DNA of 64,000 nt from an uncultured Kiloniellaceae bacterium. GTDB lineage: Bacteria; Pseudomonadota; Alphaproteobacteria; Kiloniellales; Kiloniellaceae. Made by a program: the position numbers and the translations under genes. The stretch covers positions 434,001 to 498,000 of the forward strand of contig CANLSF010000002.1 in NCBI GenBank assembly GCA_947493695.1, read 5' to 3'. Under the pieces are notes generated by a model. It was not told the DNA's origin and ran no database searches. It saw only the letters and a list, made by a program, of their open reading frames with translations. Of the stretch, positions 39,836-50,858 are shown in pieces (the first letter of the stretch is position 1; each line of letters opens with the position of its first letter).

Positions 39836-41649
39836 CTCTTTATGCCAATGACTCCGATCGTCTGGAACCGCGCGCAAGCGTCGAGAACGCACAAGAGACC
39901 GAACAGATGGGCACGCCCTGCCACCCCTGTGGCCTGGACAGGCATATCGATCATTCCGCCTACACTGTTCTGGACGGCACGGTCAAACAGGCGTTGGAGA
40001 TCGGCAAGACCCGTCTGATCGCAACCGGCCTCGTGCTCTCTGTCGCGTTTTTCGCGATCGGTGTCCGGTTGGTCGACCTCACACTGCTGCAAGGCAAGAC
40101 AGGTGCCGTTACCCACCAGACGGCAGCCAAAGCGCCTGGACAGACGGTACGCAGCGACATCACCGACCGCAATGGCGTCATTCTCGCGACCAGCCTGCCG
40201 ACAGCATCACTTTTCGCGGATGCGCGCCTTGTACCTGACGCCGAGTTTGCGGCACGTGAGCTGCAGAAGATTCTGCCGAGTAAATCGCGTGCTGAATTGC
40301 TTGCAAAACTGAAGTCCGGAAAGCAGTTCGTGTGGCTCCAACGGCACCTGACGCCGCGGCAACAGTCACAAATCAACAGCCTTGGCATTCCTGGCCTGAA
40401 CTTCCGCAGAGAACAACGCCGCTTTTATCCGCACGGCGCGCTGACTGCGCATGCCGTCGGCTTTACCTCGATCGACAATCAGGGTTTAGCCGGCGTCGAA
40501 CAGTCTTTCGATGAAGTGCTGAACAGCACGGCTGATCCACTAAAGCTCAGCCTCGATGTCCGTGTTCAGCACATCATGGCTGAGGAACTTTCCGCAGCCA
40601 TGACCGAATTCAGTGCTATCGGCGCCGCTGGGATGGTTTACGACGTGCAGAACGGCGAAGTCGTAGCGATGGTTTCTTTGCCAAGCTATGATCCGAACCA
40701 CGCCGGTAGCGCTGTCGACGACGCACGCTTTAACCGTGCGACGCTTGGCGTTTACGAAATGGGCTCGGTCTTCAAGCTCTTCACCGCAGCCATGGCGTTG
40801 GACGAAGGCATCGTCAACATAGACGATGGTTACGACACAAGCGATCCAATCCGGGTCGGCCGCTTCACCATCCGGGACTACAAACCCAAAAACCGCTGGC
40901 TATCGATTCCCGAAATTCTGATCTACTCGAGCAACATCGGCACCGTTCACATGGCCATGGAAGCAGGGACTTCGAAGCAGAAGGCCTTTTTGTCGAATCT
41001 GGGCCTGACCCGTCCCGCGCATTTCGAGCTATCGGAAATCGGCCGACCAACCCTGCCGAGCAGATGGCGGGACGTGAACACCATGACCATCTCCTTTGGT
41101 CACGGCATCGCAGTCAGCCCCCTGCAGCTTGTAAGGGCGACCGGTGCATTGGTGAACGGCGGCGAACTGAAGCAAGCAAGCCTCATCAAGCGTTCCGCAG
41201 ACGAGACCATCCCGGCAACTCGGGTCATCAGCGAAAAAACCTCTCAGCAGATCCGCCGACTCATGCGACTGGTTGTTCTGCACGGGACAGGCCGGAAGGC
41301 GAATGCTGAAGGCTTCATGGTCGGCGGCAAGTCCGGCACAGCAGAAAAGATCCGCAACGGTCGCTACGTCAAGAACGCGCGAATGTCCTCATTCCTTGGC
41401 GCTTTCCCCATCACCGACCCGCGCTACGTCGTCTTCGCCATGATTGACGAGCCAAAAGGCATCAAGCGGACCCATGGTTTCGCAACGGGAGGCTGGGTTG
41501 CAGCACCGGTCGTCAAACGCCTGGTCGAACGCATGGGTCCACTGGTCTCCATTGAGCCCATTGAAGATCACATCGCCGATGAGCGCATAGATCAACTCCT
41601 GATCGACGTCACGGCACGGGCGGGAGGGCAGAACCTTGCGTCTCAGTGA
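39832..41649 (+). CDS. ftsI: FtsI (PBP3), septal peptidoglycan transpeptidase
   Basis: The 605-residue protein has a membrane span at about 62-82 and a pedestal domain. The transpeptidase domain carries the catalytic serine in SVFK, the YSSN second motif and KSGTAEK as the KTG-box variant. It cross-links septal peptidoglycan with FtsW as partner polymerase. A cytoplasmic N-terminus of about 60 residues, with a CHPCGLD segment, precedes the span and is longer than in E. coli. The start overlaps ftsL by four bases and murE begins inside its last codons. Confidence 0.96.
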   Translation: MTLYANDSDRLEPRASVENAQETEQMGTPCHPCGLDRHIDHSAYTVLDGTVKQALEIGKTRLIATGLVLSVAFFAIGVRLVDLTLLQGKTGAVTHQTAAKAPGQTVRSDITDRNGVILATSLPTASLFADARLVPDAEFAARELQKILPSKSRAELLAKLKSGKQFVWLQRHLTPRQQSQINSLGIPGLNFRREQRRFYPHGALTAHAVGFTSIDNQGLAGVEQSFDEVLNSTADPLKLSLDVRVQHIMAEELSAAMTEFSAIGAAGMVYDVQNGEVVAMVSLPSYDPNHAGSAVDDARFNRATLGVYEMGSVFKLFTAAMALDEGIVNIDDGYDTSDPIRVGRFTIRDYKPKNRWLSIPEILIYSSNIGTVHMAMEAGTSKQKAFLSNLGLTRPAHFELSEIGRPTLPSRWRDVNTMTISFGHGIAVSPLQLVRATGALVNGGELKQASLIKRSADETIPATRVISEKTSQQIRRLMRLVVLHGTGRKANAEGFMVGGKSGTAEKIRNGRYVKNARMSSFLGAFPITDPRYVVFAMIDEPKGIKRTHGFATGGWVAAPVVKRLVERMGPLVSIEPIEDHIADERIDQLLIDVTARAGGQNLASQ

Positions 41650-43141
41650 ATTGACCCAGGATTGGCCACAGCAAAACGGGCCGTCGGCCGGGCCGCCCTT
41701 CTTCGGGCCGGACGTCGAAATCACAGGCCTGGCAATCGACAGCCGACAGGTTAAACCAGGGTACCTATTCGGTGCCCTGCCTGGCTTTCAGGTCGATGGT
41801 CGTGATTTCATCGGACAAGCCGTCGAACGCGGTGCTGTCGCGGTGCTTGCTGCCAGCGGGACGAAGTTGGAAGAAAACGACCCGACGATCAGCCTTGTCA
41901 CCGACGACAATCCCAGACGCGCAATTGCGGTCATGGCGGCGCGTTTCTACGGCGCGCAGCCCCATGTAATCGCCGCGGTCACGGGAACGAATGGCAAGAC
42001 GTCGGTCGCCACCTTCACACGACAGATTTGGCAGCACCTGGGATATGAAGCCGCGAGTGTCGGCACCCTGGGTGTCGAGCCGGAACGGCCAAATGCCCCT
42101 GCCGCGCTGACGACACCTGACCCGATCGAGTTACAGCGCTGTCTGGCCGAACTGGCACATGACGGATTCAACCATCTCGCGATGGAAGCATCGAGCCACG
42201 GGCTGGATCAGTCTCGACTTGACGGTGTTGTTGTCACCTCAGCCGCGTTTACCAACCTTTCCCGTGATCATCTGGATTATCACGGCGACATGGCGCAGTA
42301 CTTCGCCGCCAAATGCCGTTTGTTCGATAGCCTGATAACGACGGGCGGCACCGCAGTTCTGAACGCCGACATTCCGGAGTTCAACCAGCTCATGGAGATC
42401 TGCCAAAAGCGCGGACTTCGCGTACTCTCCTTCGGCAGTGAAGGACAGGACATCAAACTCCTGACCCGCACGCCGACTGCTGCCGGGCAGAGCTTGAACA
42501 TCGAAATCTTTGGCGAAGCCTACCAGGTGGATTTCCCGGTTGCCGGTTCATTCCAGGCCTGGAATCTCCTGGCCGCACTTGGCCTCGTGATTTCCGGCGG
42601 CGTCGAAGCGAAAGATGCGATCTCGGCTGTCCCTGCCCTTTCAGGTGTGCCGGGCCGGGTCGAGTATGTTGGCAAAAGTCCAAGCGGCAGCGCCGTCTAT
42701 GTGGATTTCGCGCACACACCCGACGCCCTTGAGACCGTTCTTACGGCCCTGCGCCCGCACTGCGATGCCCGTTTGTGGGTCGTGGTTGGCTGCGGCGGCG
42801 ACCGTGATCCCGGCAAGCGTCCGATGATGGGTGAAGTCTCTGACCGGCTCGCGGATGTGGCGATCATCACGGATGACAATCCACGCAGCGAGGAGCCTGC
42901 TGTCATTCGTGCTGCAATGATGGCAGCGGCTCCAAACGGCCGCGAAATAGGTGACCGGCGCGAGGCGATCTTTACTGCCGTTCGGGAATTGAACAAAGGC
43001 GATCTTCTGGTAATCGCCGGCAAGGGTCACGAAAGCGGTCAGAAAGTCGGTGATGAGATTCATCCCTTCGACGATCGGGAGGTGGCCCGCGAGGCTATCG
43101 CAGCGGCAGCGCTTCTCACCTCAGAAAGCGAGGGGCCATGA
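41636..43141 (+). CDS. murE: UDP-MurNAc-tripeptide synthetase, meso-diaminopimelate-adding
   Basis: The 501-residue protein has the Mur ligase ATP-binding TGTNGKTS at about 116 and the DNPR motif (DDNPRSEEP) that binds meso-diaminopimelate, so the third stem residue should be meso-DAP. The start is a TTG at 41636, 14 bases inside the end of ftsI. It is supported by GGGAGGG about 8 bases upstream, and a MRLSELTQ start fits the family. The stop overlaps murF. Confidence 0.95.
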   Translation: MRLSELTQDWPQQNGPSAGPPFFGPDVEITGLAIDSRQVKPGYLFGALPGFQVDGRDFIGQAVERGAVAVLAASGTKLEENDPTISLVTDDNPRRAIAVMAARFYGAQPHVIAAVTGTNGKTSVATFTRQIWQHLGYEAASVGTLGVEPERPNAPAALTTPDPIELQRCLAELAHDGFNHLAMEASSHGLDQSRLDGVVVTSAAFTNLSRDHLDYHGDMAQYFAAKCRLFDSLITTGGTAVLNADIPEFNQLMEICQKRGLRVLSFGSEGQDIKLLTRTPTAAGQSLNIEIFGEAYQVDFPVAGSFQAWNLLAALGLVISGGVEAKDAISAVPALSGVPGRVEYVGKSPSGSAVYVDFAHTPDALETVLTALRPHCDARLWVVVGCGGDRDPGKRPMMGEVSDRLADVAIITDDNPRSEEPAVIRAAMMAAAPNGREIGDRREAIFTAVRELNKGDLLVIAGKGHESGQKVGDEIHPFDDREVAREAIAAAALLTSESEGP

Positions 43142-44586
43142 ACGCACAGCCTCTCTGGACCTCTGAAGAAGTTGCCTCGGCCACCGGAGGCACCAACTCG
43201 CGTGACTGGCAGGCCAGCGGTCTTTCCATTAACACCCGCACGATCGAACCAGGCGAACTCTTCATTGCACTGCAGGGTCCGGTGTTCGACGGTCACGACT
43301 TTGTCGCGGACGCCCTCGCAAAGGGCGCATCCGCAGCCCTGGTCCACCGGCGCCCGGAAAACCTGCAAGAAGACGCCCCGCTGTGTCTGGTTGACGACAC
43401 ACTGGGTGCGCTCTGGCGTTTGGGTGCTGCCGCGCACGACCGCAGCTCGGCAAAATTCATCGCCGTCACTGGTAGCGTCGGTAAAACCGGCACAAAGGAG
43501 GCGCTGCGGAATTGTCTCGCGCCGCAGGCTGCAACCTTTGCAAGCGCCAAGAGCCTGAACAACCACTGGGGTGTTCCACTTTCGCTGGCACGGATGTCGC
43601 GCGAGAGTGTCTACGGCGTCTTTGAGCTGGGCATGAACCATCCCGGCGAAATCCGCGAACTGGTGCGGCTGGTGAAGCCCGATGTCGCCATCATTACAAC
43701 GATTGCAGCCGCACATCTCGAATTCTTCGAATCTCTCGAGGCCATCGCCGATGCCAAGGCGGAAATCTTTGAATCCCTGAAGGCCGACGGAACCGCCATT
43801 CTGAATGCGGACAATGCCCTGTTTGACCACCTGGTCGCGAAGGCACAGGCCGCAGGCGTCAAAAATATCGTGAGCTTCGGGCAGAGCGAAACGGCGGATA
43901 GTCGCCTGCTCAAGGTCGCCCCTTCGGGAAGCGGCAGCGACGTAACAGCCTTGATTGGCGGAAAAGAATACGCCTACCAAGTTGGGCAACCGGGTGAGCA
44001 TTGGGTTATGAACACTCTCGCTGCTTTGACCGCCGTTCATGCCAGCGGCGCGGACGTTCACAGCGCAGCGCAGGCTCTCTCAAGCCTTCCCGCGCTAGCG
44101 GGGCGCGGCGAACGTCACAGCATCAATGGCCCCAAAGGCAGTTTCCTACTGATCGACGATGCATATAACGCCAATCCTGCGTCCGTTCAGGCAGCCATCT
44201 CGGTCCTGGCACATAGCGCGCCGGAATCGGGCGGCCGCCGCATCGCGGTTCTGGGCGACATGCTGGAGCTAGGCAAAAATGCTTCAAAACTACATGCCGA
44301 TCTGGTGCAGCCACTCGTCGATGCCGGCGTTGATCTCGTACTCACCTGTGGCCGCCACATGCAGTCACTTCACAAAAATCTGCCGATCAGGATGCAGGGC
44401 GAACATGTCGAGGACTCGAATGCCTTGGCACCGCTTGCAACCAACGCTGCGGCAAAAGGAGACGTCGTTCTGGTGAAGGGTTCTTTGGGCAGTCGCATGG
44501 CGGTTGTTATCGAAGCATTGAAAGCACTGAATGCTTCCCAGTCCGACAGCAAGAACAAACGATCAGGGGGGCAGGATGCTCTTTAA
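43138..44586 (+). CDS. murF: UDP-MurNAc-tripeptide D-alanyl-D-alanine ligase
   Basis: The 482-residue protein carries a P-loop [13 protein letters not shown] near 115, the [12 protein letters not shown] segment, [10 protein letters not shown] and the [11 protein letters not shown] motif near 340, all typical of MurF. It adds D-Ala-D-Ala to complete the stem peptide. The P-loop reads GKTGTKE where most MurF have GKTTTKE. It overlaps murE by 4 bases and mraY by 11. Confidence 0.95.
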   Translation: MNAQPLWTSEEVASATGGTNSRDWQASGLSINTRTIEPGELFIALQGPVFDGHDFVADALAKGASAALVHRRPENLQEDAPLCLVDDTLGALWRLGAAAHDRSSAKFIAVTGSVGKTGTKEALRNCLAPQAATFASAKSLNNHWGVPLSLARMSRESVYGVFELGMNHPGEIRELVRLVKPDVAIITTIAAAHLEFFESLEAIADAKAEIFESLKADGTAILNADNALFDHLVAKAQAAGVKNIVSFGQSETADSRLLKVAPSGSGSDVTALIGGKEYAYQVGQPGEHWVMNTLAALTAVHASGADVHSAAQALSSLPALAGRGERHSINGPKGSFLLIDDAYNANPASVQAAISVLAHSAPESGGRRIAVLGDMLELGKNASKLHADLVQPLVDAGVDLVLTCGRHMQSLHKNLPIRMQGEHVEDSNALAPLATNAAAKGDVVLVKGSLGSRMAVVIEALKALNASQSDSKNKRSGGQDAL

Positions 44587-45664
44587 TTTCCTTGTCCCGC
44601 TTTCCGAGGACTTTTTCGTCTTCAATCTCTTCCGCTACCTCACGTTCCGCAGCGGCGGCGCCGTTATCACGGCACTGGTGATCAGCTTCATCCTGGGTCC
44701 CAGAATCATCTCCTGGCTGAAGTCCAAACAGGGTGCGGGTCAACCGATCAGAGAAGACGGCCCGGAAGGTCACCTTCTGACCAAAAAGGGCACGCCGACA
44801 ATGGGCGGGTTTCTGATTCTGATCGCGATCACGGTCTCTACCCTGCTTTGGGCGGATCTGACCAATGGATACGTCTGGTCCGTACTGCTTGTGACCGGTG
44901 GCTTCGGCATGATCGGCTTCGTCGACGATTACCTGAAACTGACTCAACGCGACACCAAGGGATTGCCTGGCCGGATCAAACTGATTGCTCAGGTAATCAT
45001 CGGCGGTGCGGCAACCTTCTGGGTGATGCAGCTGAGCCCCGATGCCATGTCAACGCATCTGGCGGTTCCTTTTTTCAAGAGCCTTCTGATTAACCTCACC
45101 TGGTTCTTTATGCCCTTCGCCATCCTGGTGATGGTCGGCGCTTCAAACGCAGTCAACCTGACCGACGGACTGGACGGTCTGGCAATTGTCCCCGTGATGA
45201 TCGCGGCGGTCTGTTTCGCACTTATCGCCTATCTGGTGGGTAACGCCGTCTTCGCTGAATATCTTCAGCTTCATTTCGTTCCCGGCAGTGGCGAGCTTGC
45301 AGTCTTCTGCGCTGCTCTGGTCGGTGCAAGCCTCGGCTTTCTCTGGTTCAATGCCCCGCCCGCCATGGTCTTTATGGGTGACACCGGCTCCTTGAGCATG
45401 GGTGGCGCACTTGGCAGCATCGCAGTGGTGACCAAGCATGAGCTTGTACTGGCAATCATCGGCGGTCTCTTCGTGCTGGAAACGGTTTCAGTGATTGTCC
45501 AGGTGGCCTCTTTCAAGCTGACCGGCAAGCGTGTGTTCCGCATGGCGCCGCTGCATCATCATTTCGAGAAAAAAGGCTGGGCTGAACCGACGATCGTCAT
45601 CCGTTTTTGGATCATTGCCATGATCCTCGCAATCGTGGGTCTCGCGACCCTGAAGCTGAGGTGA
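44576..45664 (+). CDS. mraY: Phospho-MurNAc-pentapeptide translocase (lipid I synthesis)
   Basis: The 362-residue protein has about ten membrane spans and the MraY signature [27 protein letters not shown] and MAPLHHHFE, with the catalytic aspartates in place. It transfers phospho-MurNAc-pentapeptide to undecaprenyl phosphate. ATG 44576 is chosen, with AGGGGGGCAGG upstream; it lies inside the end of murF. Confidence 0.97.
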   Translation: MLFNFLVPLSEDFFVFNLFRYLTFRSGGAVITALVISFILGPRIISWLKSKQGAGQPIREDGPEGHLLTKKGTPTMGGFLILIAITVSTLLWADLTNGYVWSVLLVTGGFGMIGFVDDYLKLTQRDTKGLPGRIKLIAQVIIGGAATFWVMQLSPDAMSTHLAVPFFKSLLINLTWFFMPFAILVMVGASNAVNLTDGLDGLAIVPVMIAAVCFALIAYLVGNAVFAEYLQLHFVPGSGELAVFCAALVGASLGFLWFNAPPAMVFMGDTGSLSMGGALGSIAVVTKHELVLAIIGGLFVLETVSVIVQVASFKLTGKRVFRMAPLHHHFEKKGWAEPTIVIRFWIIAMILAIVGLATLKLR

Positions 45665-45668
45665 GGTA

Positions 45669-47117
45669 ATGGCGCAGATCGATCTTGGTTTCTTTGGTGG
45701 TTTGACGGTAGCGGTGCTGGGTCTCGGTAAATCGGGACTTTCGGCTGCGCGTGCGTTGGTCGCCGGCGGAGCCGAGGTCTGGGCCTGGGACGATAACGAA
45801 GCAAGCCGAAACCGCGCCGCGGCTGAGGGCCTTTCCATCGTAGACCTGCACGACTGCGACTGGACCCAGCCGGTGAGCCTGATTCTCTCTCCCGGCATAC
45901 CTCACAGCTTTCCAGCCCCGCACGAAGTGGTCGAGCTTGCGCGGCACAGCGGCTGCGAAATCATCAGCGACATCGAGCTTCTCGCCCGTGCGCAGCGGGG
46001 TGTCCGTTTTGTCGGCATTACAGGCACCAACGGAAAGTCGACAACCACGACCCTGATCGGCCATATCCTGAAGCAGGCCGGACGTCCGGTCGCAGTCGGG
46101 GGCAATCTCGGCATTCCGGCGCTTGAGCTTGAGGCCCTGAGCCAGGATGGGATCTACGTTCTGGAAATGTCGTCCTATCAGCTCGAGATTACCCGCTCGA
46201 TCACCTTCGACATTGCCGTTCTCATGAACATCAGTCCCGACCACCTGGATCGGCACGGCGGTTTCGACGGTTATGTCGCGGCAAAGAAGCTGATATTCCA
46301 TCGTCAGGCCAAACCTAGTACGGCGATCGTTGGAACAGACGACGATACAAGCCGTGGGATTTTTGCTGATTTGGCCGCGGCGAATGAACAGAACGTTGTC
46401 CCCGTCTCCGGCAACGCAGTTGTCACCGGCGGCGTCTATGTGGATCGCGGCATCCTGATCGATAACACGCAGGGAGATGCGGAGCAGATTCTCGATCTGG
46501 ATGCCCTCGCGAACCTGCCTGGCGAACACAACGCACAGAACGCAGCAGCTGCCTATGCTGTCACCAAGACCTTAGGTGTGACCCGCGCAGAAATCATCGA
46601 AGGTTTGAAGACATTCGGCGGCCTGGAACACCGGCAGGAGATGGTCGATGAGATTGAGGGCGTGCGCTACGTCAACGATTCCAAGGCCACCAATGCCGAT
46701 GCCGCCGCCCGCGCGCTTGCCTGCTACGACCTGATCTACTGGATTGCCGGGGGCCGCGCGAAAGAAGGTGGCCTGGAGGGTCTTGAGCGCTTTTATCCTC
46801 GCATTGCCGAAGTTTTCCTGATTGGCGAAGCCGAAGCCGCCTTCGCCTCGGTGCTGGAAGGACGTTTCCCCGTGAAGCGTTGCGGCACCCTGGCGAAGGC
46901 GGTGAGTGCTGCTGCGGAAGCCGCCAACGCAGCCCAGGATCAACAGGGGGCTTCTCCCGTCGTACTCTTGTCCCCGGCCTGCGCCTCTTTCGACCAGTTT
47001 CCGAGTTTCGAGGCGCGCGGAACCGCCTTCAAAAAAGCCGTCGCACAGCTGCGCGGTTCCAGGGCGGCGAATGACGACGACGCCAATGGCCAATCAGTGG
47101 GAGGTGACGCAGCATGA
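45669..47117 (+). CDS. murD: UDP-MurNAc-L-alanine:D-glutamate ligase
   Basis: The 482-residue protein has an N-terminal Rossmann motif (VLGLGKSGLSAARAL), the ATP loop TGTNGKSTTTTL near 118, MSSYQLE, and SPDHLDRHGG. It adds D-Glu to UDP-MurNAc-Ala. It starts 4 bases after mraY and overlaps ftsW by four bases. The C-terminal 20 residues are a polar extension. Confidence 0.96.
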   Translation: MAQIDLGFFGGLTVAVLGLGKSGLSAARALVAGGAEVWAWDDNEASRNRAAAEGLSIVDLHDCDWTQPVSLILSPGIPHSFPAPHEVVELARHSGCEIISDIELLARAQRGVRFVGITGTNGKSTTTTLIGHILKQAGRPVAVGGNLGIPALELEALSQDGIYVLEMSSYQLEITRSITFDIAVLMNISPDHLDRHGGFDGYVAAKKLIFHRQAKPSTAIVGTDDDTSRGIFADLAAANEQNVVPVSGNAVVTGGVYVDRGILIDNTQGDAEQILDLDALANLPGEHNAQNAAAAYAVTKTLGVTRAEIIEGLKTFGGLEHRQEMVDEIEGVRYVNDSKATNADAAARALACYDLIYWIAGGRAKEGGLEGLERFYPRIAEVFLIGEAEAAFASVLEGRFPVKRCGTLAKAVSAAAEAANAAQDQQGASPVVLLSPACASFDQFPSFEARGTAFKKAVAQLRGSRAANDDDANGQSVGGDAA

Positions 47118-48238
47118 GCAGCTTTGCCCGCACGGATACGAGCGTTCTGGGTCGTTGGTGGTGGACCGTTGACCGCTGGACGCTGATTGCTCTGGTTATT
47201 CTCATGGCGCTGGGAGGCGTCTTGATGCTGGCAGCTTCGCCCGCTGCCGCAGACCGCATCGGGATTGAGTCCTTCCAACTTGCCCAACGTCAACTGGCGC
47301 TTTTGCCCTTCGCCTTGATGATTGTCATCGGCGCTTCGTTGCTTTCACCACGCGGCGTCCGTCGTTGCGCCGTCATCGGACTGCTGGGTACGCTGGTGTT
47401 GCTGCTTCTTACCCTCGTGATCGGTACCGAGATCAAGGGCGCATCACGCTGGCTCAACGTCTTCGGTTTCTCGCTTCAGCCTTCCGAGTTCGTGAAACCC
47501 TTCTTCGCCGTGTCCATCGCCTGGATCCTTGCGATGTCCAAGAGCGATCAGAGTTTCCCCGGACTGCCAATTGCCGTTGGCATCTGGCTGATCATCGTAT
47601 CGCTCCTCCTGCTCCAGCCTGATCTTGGCCAGAGCGTTCTGATCACGGCCATCGGTGGCGTGCAGCTCTTCCTTGCCGGTTTGCCGATGCTATGGGTTGG
47701 CTTGCTGGCAGCGGCAGGTGTTGCGGCTCTTTTCGGCGCGTATTTCAGCCTGCCCCACGTTGCAGCTCGGATCGACGGCTTCATGGACCCTTCCGCGGGC
47801 GACCGTTACCAGATCAACCGCTCCATGGAAGCCTTCATGAATGGCGGTATCTTTGGCCGCGGTCCAGGCGAAGGAACTGTGAAAGCATATCTGCCCGACG
47901 CCCATTCCGATTTCATCTTCGCCGTTGCAGGCGAGGAAATGGGTCTGATCGCCTGCCTGGTGATCGTCAGCCTCTTTGCCTTTGTTGTTCTGCGCGGCCT
48001 CACGCATATGCTCCGCGAGAGCAGCCTTTTCGTCATGCTGGCCTGTAGTGGTCTGCTGGCGCAATTCGGTCTGCAGGCCCTGATCAACATGGGCTCTGCA
48101 CTGCATCTGATTCCGACCAAAGGCATGACCTTGCCCTTCATCAGCTACGGCGGGTCCTCCCTGCTCGCCCTGGCGATGGGAATGGGCATGGTTCTTGCCC
48201 TGACGCGGCGGCGGGTTGGCATGGGGGAAGCGATATGA
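47114..48238 (+). CDS. ftsW: FtsW, septal peptidoglycan polymerase (SEDS family)
   Basis: The 374-residue protein has ten predicted spans and the SEDS motifs GSALHLIPTKGMTLPFISYGGSS near the end and QPSEFVKPF in the middle. FtsW polymerises glycan strands at the septum with FtsI. It overlaps murD and murG by four bases each. Confidence 0.96.
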   Translation: MSSFARTDTSVLGRWWWTVDRWTLIALVILMALGGVLMLAASPAAADRIGIESFQLAQRQLALLPFALMIVIGASLLSPRGVRRCAVIGLLGTLVLLLLTLVIGTEIKGASRWLNVFGFSLQPSEFVKPFFAVSIAWILAMSKSDQSFPGLPIAVGIWLIIVSLLLLQPDLGQSVLITAIGGVQLFLAGLPMLWVGLLAAAGVAALFGAYFSLPHVAARIDGFMDPSAGDRYQINRSMEAFMNGGIFGRGPGEGTVKAYLPDAHSDFIFAVAGEEMGLIACLVIVSLFAFVVLRGLTHMLRESSLFVMLACSGLLAQFGLQALINMGSALHLIPTKGMTLPFISYGGSSLLALAMGMGMVLALTRRRVGMGEAI

Positions 48239-49434
48239 CGTTGCAGAACCCGCGCCGCGTCATCCTTGCCGCCGGCGGCACAGGTGGACATCTCTTCCCA
48301 GCCGAAGCTCTGGCACAGGAGCTTCTCGCACGCGATGTCGAAGTGCTTCTTGTGACAGATCAGCGTGGCGGCGGCTTTGGTGACAAGTTACCGAATGTCG
48401 AAACGCTCCGCATTGCCGCAGCTGGCATTGCAGGCGGCGGCGTCCTGCGTAAAATCAAGGGTGTAGCTCAACTCGGCGTCGGCTATCTGCAGGCACGCAA
48501 GATCTTGAAAGAGCATCGGCCCGACGCTGTGGTTGGGTTCGGCGGTTATCCCTCGGTCCCGACCGTTCTGGCGGCGGCGCATCTTGATCAGGCGGTTATC
48601 CTGCACGAACAGAATGCCGTGCTGGGACGCGCGAACCGTCTGCTCGCGCGGCGCGCAGACGCCATCGCGACTTCCTTCGAGAAAGTCGAAGCCATCTCCA
48701 AGGGCGACGTGCATAAAGTCGTGCGTACCGGCAACCCGGTTCGTGCCACGATTGCTGCGGTCGGCGCAGACAGCTACGCCGCACCAGAGACATCTGACAT
48801 GATTCGCCTGCTGGTCATTGGCGGCAGCCAGGGTGCCAAAGTCTTCAATGAACTGGTCCCAGGCGCCGCAGCACTCTTGCCGGAGAACCTGCGCGCACGC
48901 CTCATGGTCACGCAACAGGTTCCCGGTGGCGAAATCGAAAGCGTCACGCGTAAATACGATGACTGCGGTGTGAAGCACGATCTGGCGGCGTTCTTCAGCG
49001 ATATGCCGGAGAAGCTCAAATCGGCGCATCTGGTCATTTGCCGATCCGGCGCGTCTACGGTCTGCGAATTGGCCGCCGCGGGCCGTCCGGCAATCCTGGT
49101 GCCCTACCCCTACGCGACCGACAATCATCAGACCGCCAACGCGCAGGCCTTAACCAGCGCGGGCGGCGGCTGGTTGATGCCGCAGAGCACGCTGACCGCC
49201 GACAGCCTGGCGCAGCGTCTTCGATGCCTTCTCTCAACGCCTGCACTTCTTAAACAAGCGTCTCAGGGCGCTGTGGCCTGCGCAGAAGATAACGCAGCCG
49301 GCCGTCTGGCGGATGTGGTCTGCGGAATCTTTCAGGGCACTGCGGGCAAAAGCCTCAGCGATAGCGGGAACAATGCAGAGACCACAGATCGCGTGACAGA
49401 AAACAAGAATTCCAACAGGGAGGCCACAGCATGA
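48235..49434 (+). CDS. murG: UDP-GlcNAc:lipid I N-acetylglucosaminyltransferase
   Basis: The 399-residue protein has the MurG motif [12 protein letters not shown] near residue 12, [22 protein letters not shown] and the donor-site [18 protein letters not shown]. It makes lipid II on the inner membrane face. A polar C-terminal tail of about 30 residues, rich in Asn, Ser and Thr, exceeds the usual length. Both ends overlap neighbours by four bases. Confidence 0.96.
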   Translation: MTLQNPRRVILAAGGTGGHLFPAEALAQELLARDVEVLLVTDQRGGGFGDKLPNVETLRIAAAGIAGGGVLRKIKGVAQLGVGYLQARKILKEHRPDAVVGFGGYPSVPTVLAAAHLDQAVILHEQNAVLGRANRLLARRADAIATSFEKVEAISKGDVHKVVRTGNPVRATIAAVGADSYAAPETSDMIRLLVIGGSQGAKVFNELVPGAAALLPENLRARLMVTQQVPGGEIESVTRKYDDCGVKHDLAAFFSDMPEKLKSAHLVICRSGASTVCELAAAGRPAILVPYPYATDNHQTANAQALTSAGGGWLMPQSTLTADSLAQRLRCLLSTPALLKQASQGAVACAEDNAAGRLADVVCGIFQGTAGKSLSDSGNNAETTDRVTENKNSNREATA

Positions 49435-50858
49435 AGGTCCTGCCTCTCGACATCGGCATTGTGCACTTCGTCGGCATCGGCGGCATCGGTATGAGCGGTA
49501 TCGCCGAGATCCTGCACAATCTGGATTATCAGGTTCAAGGCAGCGACATCGCCGAAAGCGCGAACGTTCAGCGCCTGCGGGACATGGGCATCGAGATCAA
49601 GATCGGTCATCGGGCGGAAAACGTCGAGAATGCCAAGGTTGTCGTCGTCTCCTCCGCAATCAAACTTGAAAACCCCGAGGTCGCTGCAGCACGCGAAAAA
49701 TTCGTGCCCATCGTGCGCCGGGCGGAGATGCTCGGCGAGCTGATGCGCCTGAAGTGGTCCGTTGCGGTCGGCGGCACGCACGGAAAAACCACCACGACAT
49801 CTCTGGTCGCCGCCCTGCTAGACGGTGGCGATTTTGATCCGACGGTGATCAACGGCGGCATCATAAATGCATACGGCACCAACGCCCGTTTGGGCGCCGG
49901 CGACTGGATGGTGGTTGAAGCGGACGAGAGCGACGGCACCTTTACCAAACTGCCCGCCACCATCGCTGTTGTGACCAACATCGATCCGGAACACCTGGAT
50001 TTCTACGGCTCGGTAGAAGCTCTTCACGAGGCTTTCGAAACCTTCGTAAAGAACATCCCCTTCTATGGTTTCGCGGTGGTCTGTATCGACCATCCGGTGG
50101 TCCAGTCCCTGATCGGGCGCATCCAGGACCGCCGTCTGGTGACCTACGGCACCTCTCCCCAGGCTGATGTTCGGGCCACCGACCTGAGCGTTGCAGGAGT
50201 GCAGACCCAGTTCGATGTCGTCATCACCAGTCGGAGTGGCGAGGAAAGCCGGACAATCAGCGCCTGCAAGCTGCCGATGGTGGGAGAGCACAATGTGCTG
50301 AATGCGCTGGCCGCCATTGCAGTTGCCGAAGAAATGGGCATGTCGGACGAAGCTATCCGCAAAGCCCTTGCGAGTTTCGGCGGTGTCAAGCGGCGCTTCA
50401 CGAAGACCGGGGTTTCGGGCGGTGTAACGGTCATCGATGACTACGGTCACCATCCAGTTGAAATCGCCGCTGTTCTGCGGGCCGCACGACAGGCAACGGA
50501 CGCTCAAGTGATCGCCGTAGTCCAGCCCCACCGCTACACCCGCCTGCGCGATCTCTTTGAAGACTTCTGTAGCTGCTTCAACGATGCGGACCACGTCATT
50601 GTCGCGGACGTCTATGAAGCTGGAGAACAACCGATCGAAGGTGCGAGCCGCGACGATCTCGTTGAGGGCCTGCGTGATCGTGGACACCGTCATGTCGCGG
50701 CCTTGCCGAGTGAAGATGCACTCGCGCCCATGATTCATGAAATTGCAAACGCAGGCGATCTGGTCGTTTGCCTGGGCGCAGGCAACATCACGGCTTGGGC
50801 CCATGCCCTGCCGAATGCTCTTGATGCTCTCTCTGAAAAGGGAGGCACAGGAGAATGA
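49431..50858 (+). CDS. murC: UDP-MurNAc:L-alanine ligase
   Basis: The 475-residue protein has the N-terminal [14 protein letters not shown] nucleotide fold, the P-loop [11 protein letters not shown] near 120, EADESDG and the [10 protein letters not shown] motif near 340. It adds the first stem residue, L-Ala. It overlaps murG and murB by four bases each. Confidence 0.97.
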   Translation: MKVLPLDIGIVHFVGIGGIGMSGIAEILHNLDYQVQGSDIAESANVQRLRDMGIEIKIGHRAENVENAKVVVVSSAIKLENPEVAAAREKFVPIVRRAEMLGELMRLKWSVAVGGTHGKTTTTSLVAALLDGGDFDPTVINGGIINAYGTNARLGAGDWMVVEADESDGTFTKLPATIAVVTNIDPEHLDFYGSVEALHEAFETFVKNIPFYGFAVVCIDHPVVQSLIGRIQDRRLVTYGTSPQADVRATDLSVAGVQTQFDVVITSRSGEESRTISACKLPMVGEHNVLNALAAIAVAEEMGMSDEAIRKALASFGGVKRRFTKTGVSGGVTVIDDYGHHPVEIAAVLRAARQATDAQVIAVVQPHRYTRLRDLFEDFCSCFNDADHVIVADVYEAGEQPIEGASRDDLVEGLRDRGHRHVAALPSEDALAPMIHEIANAGDLVVCLGAGNITAWAHALPNALDALSEKGGTGE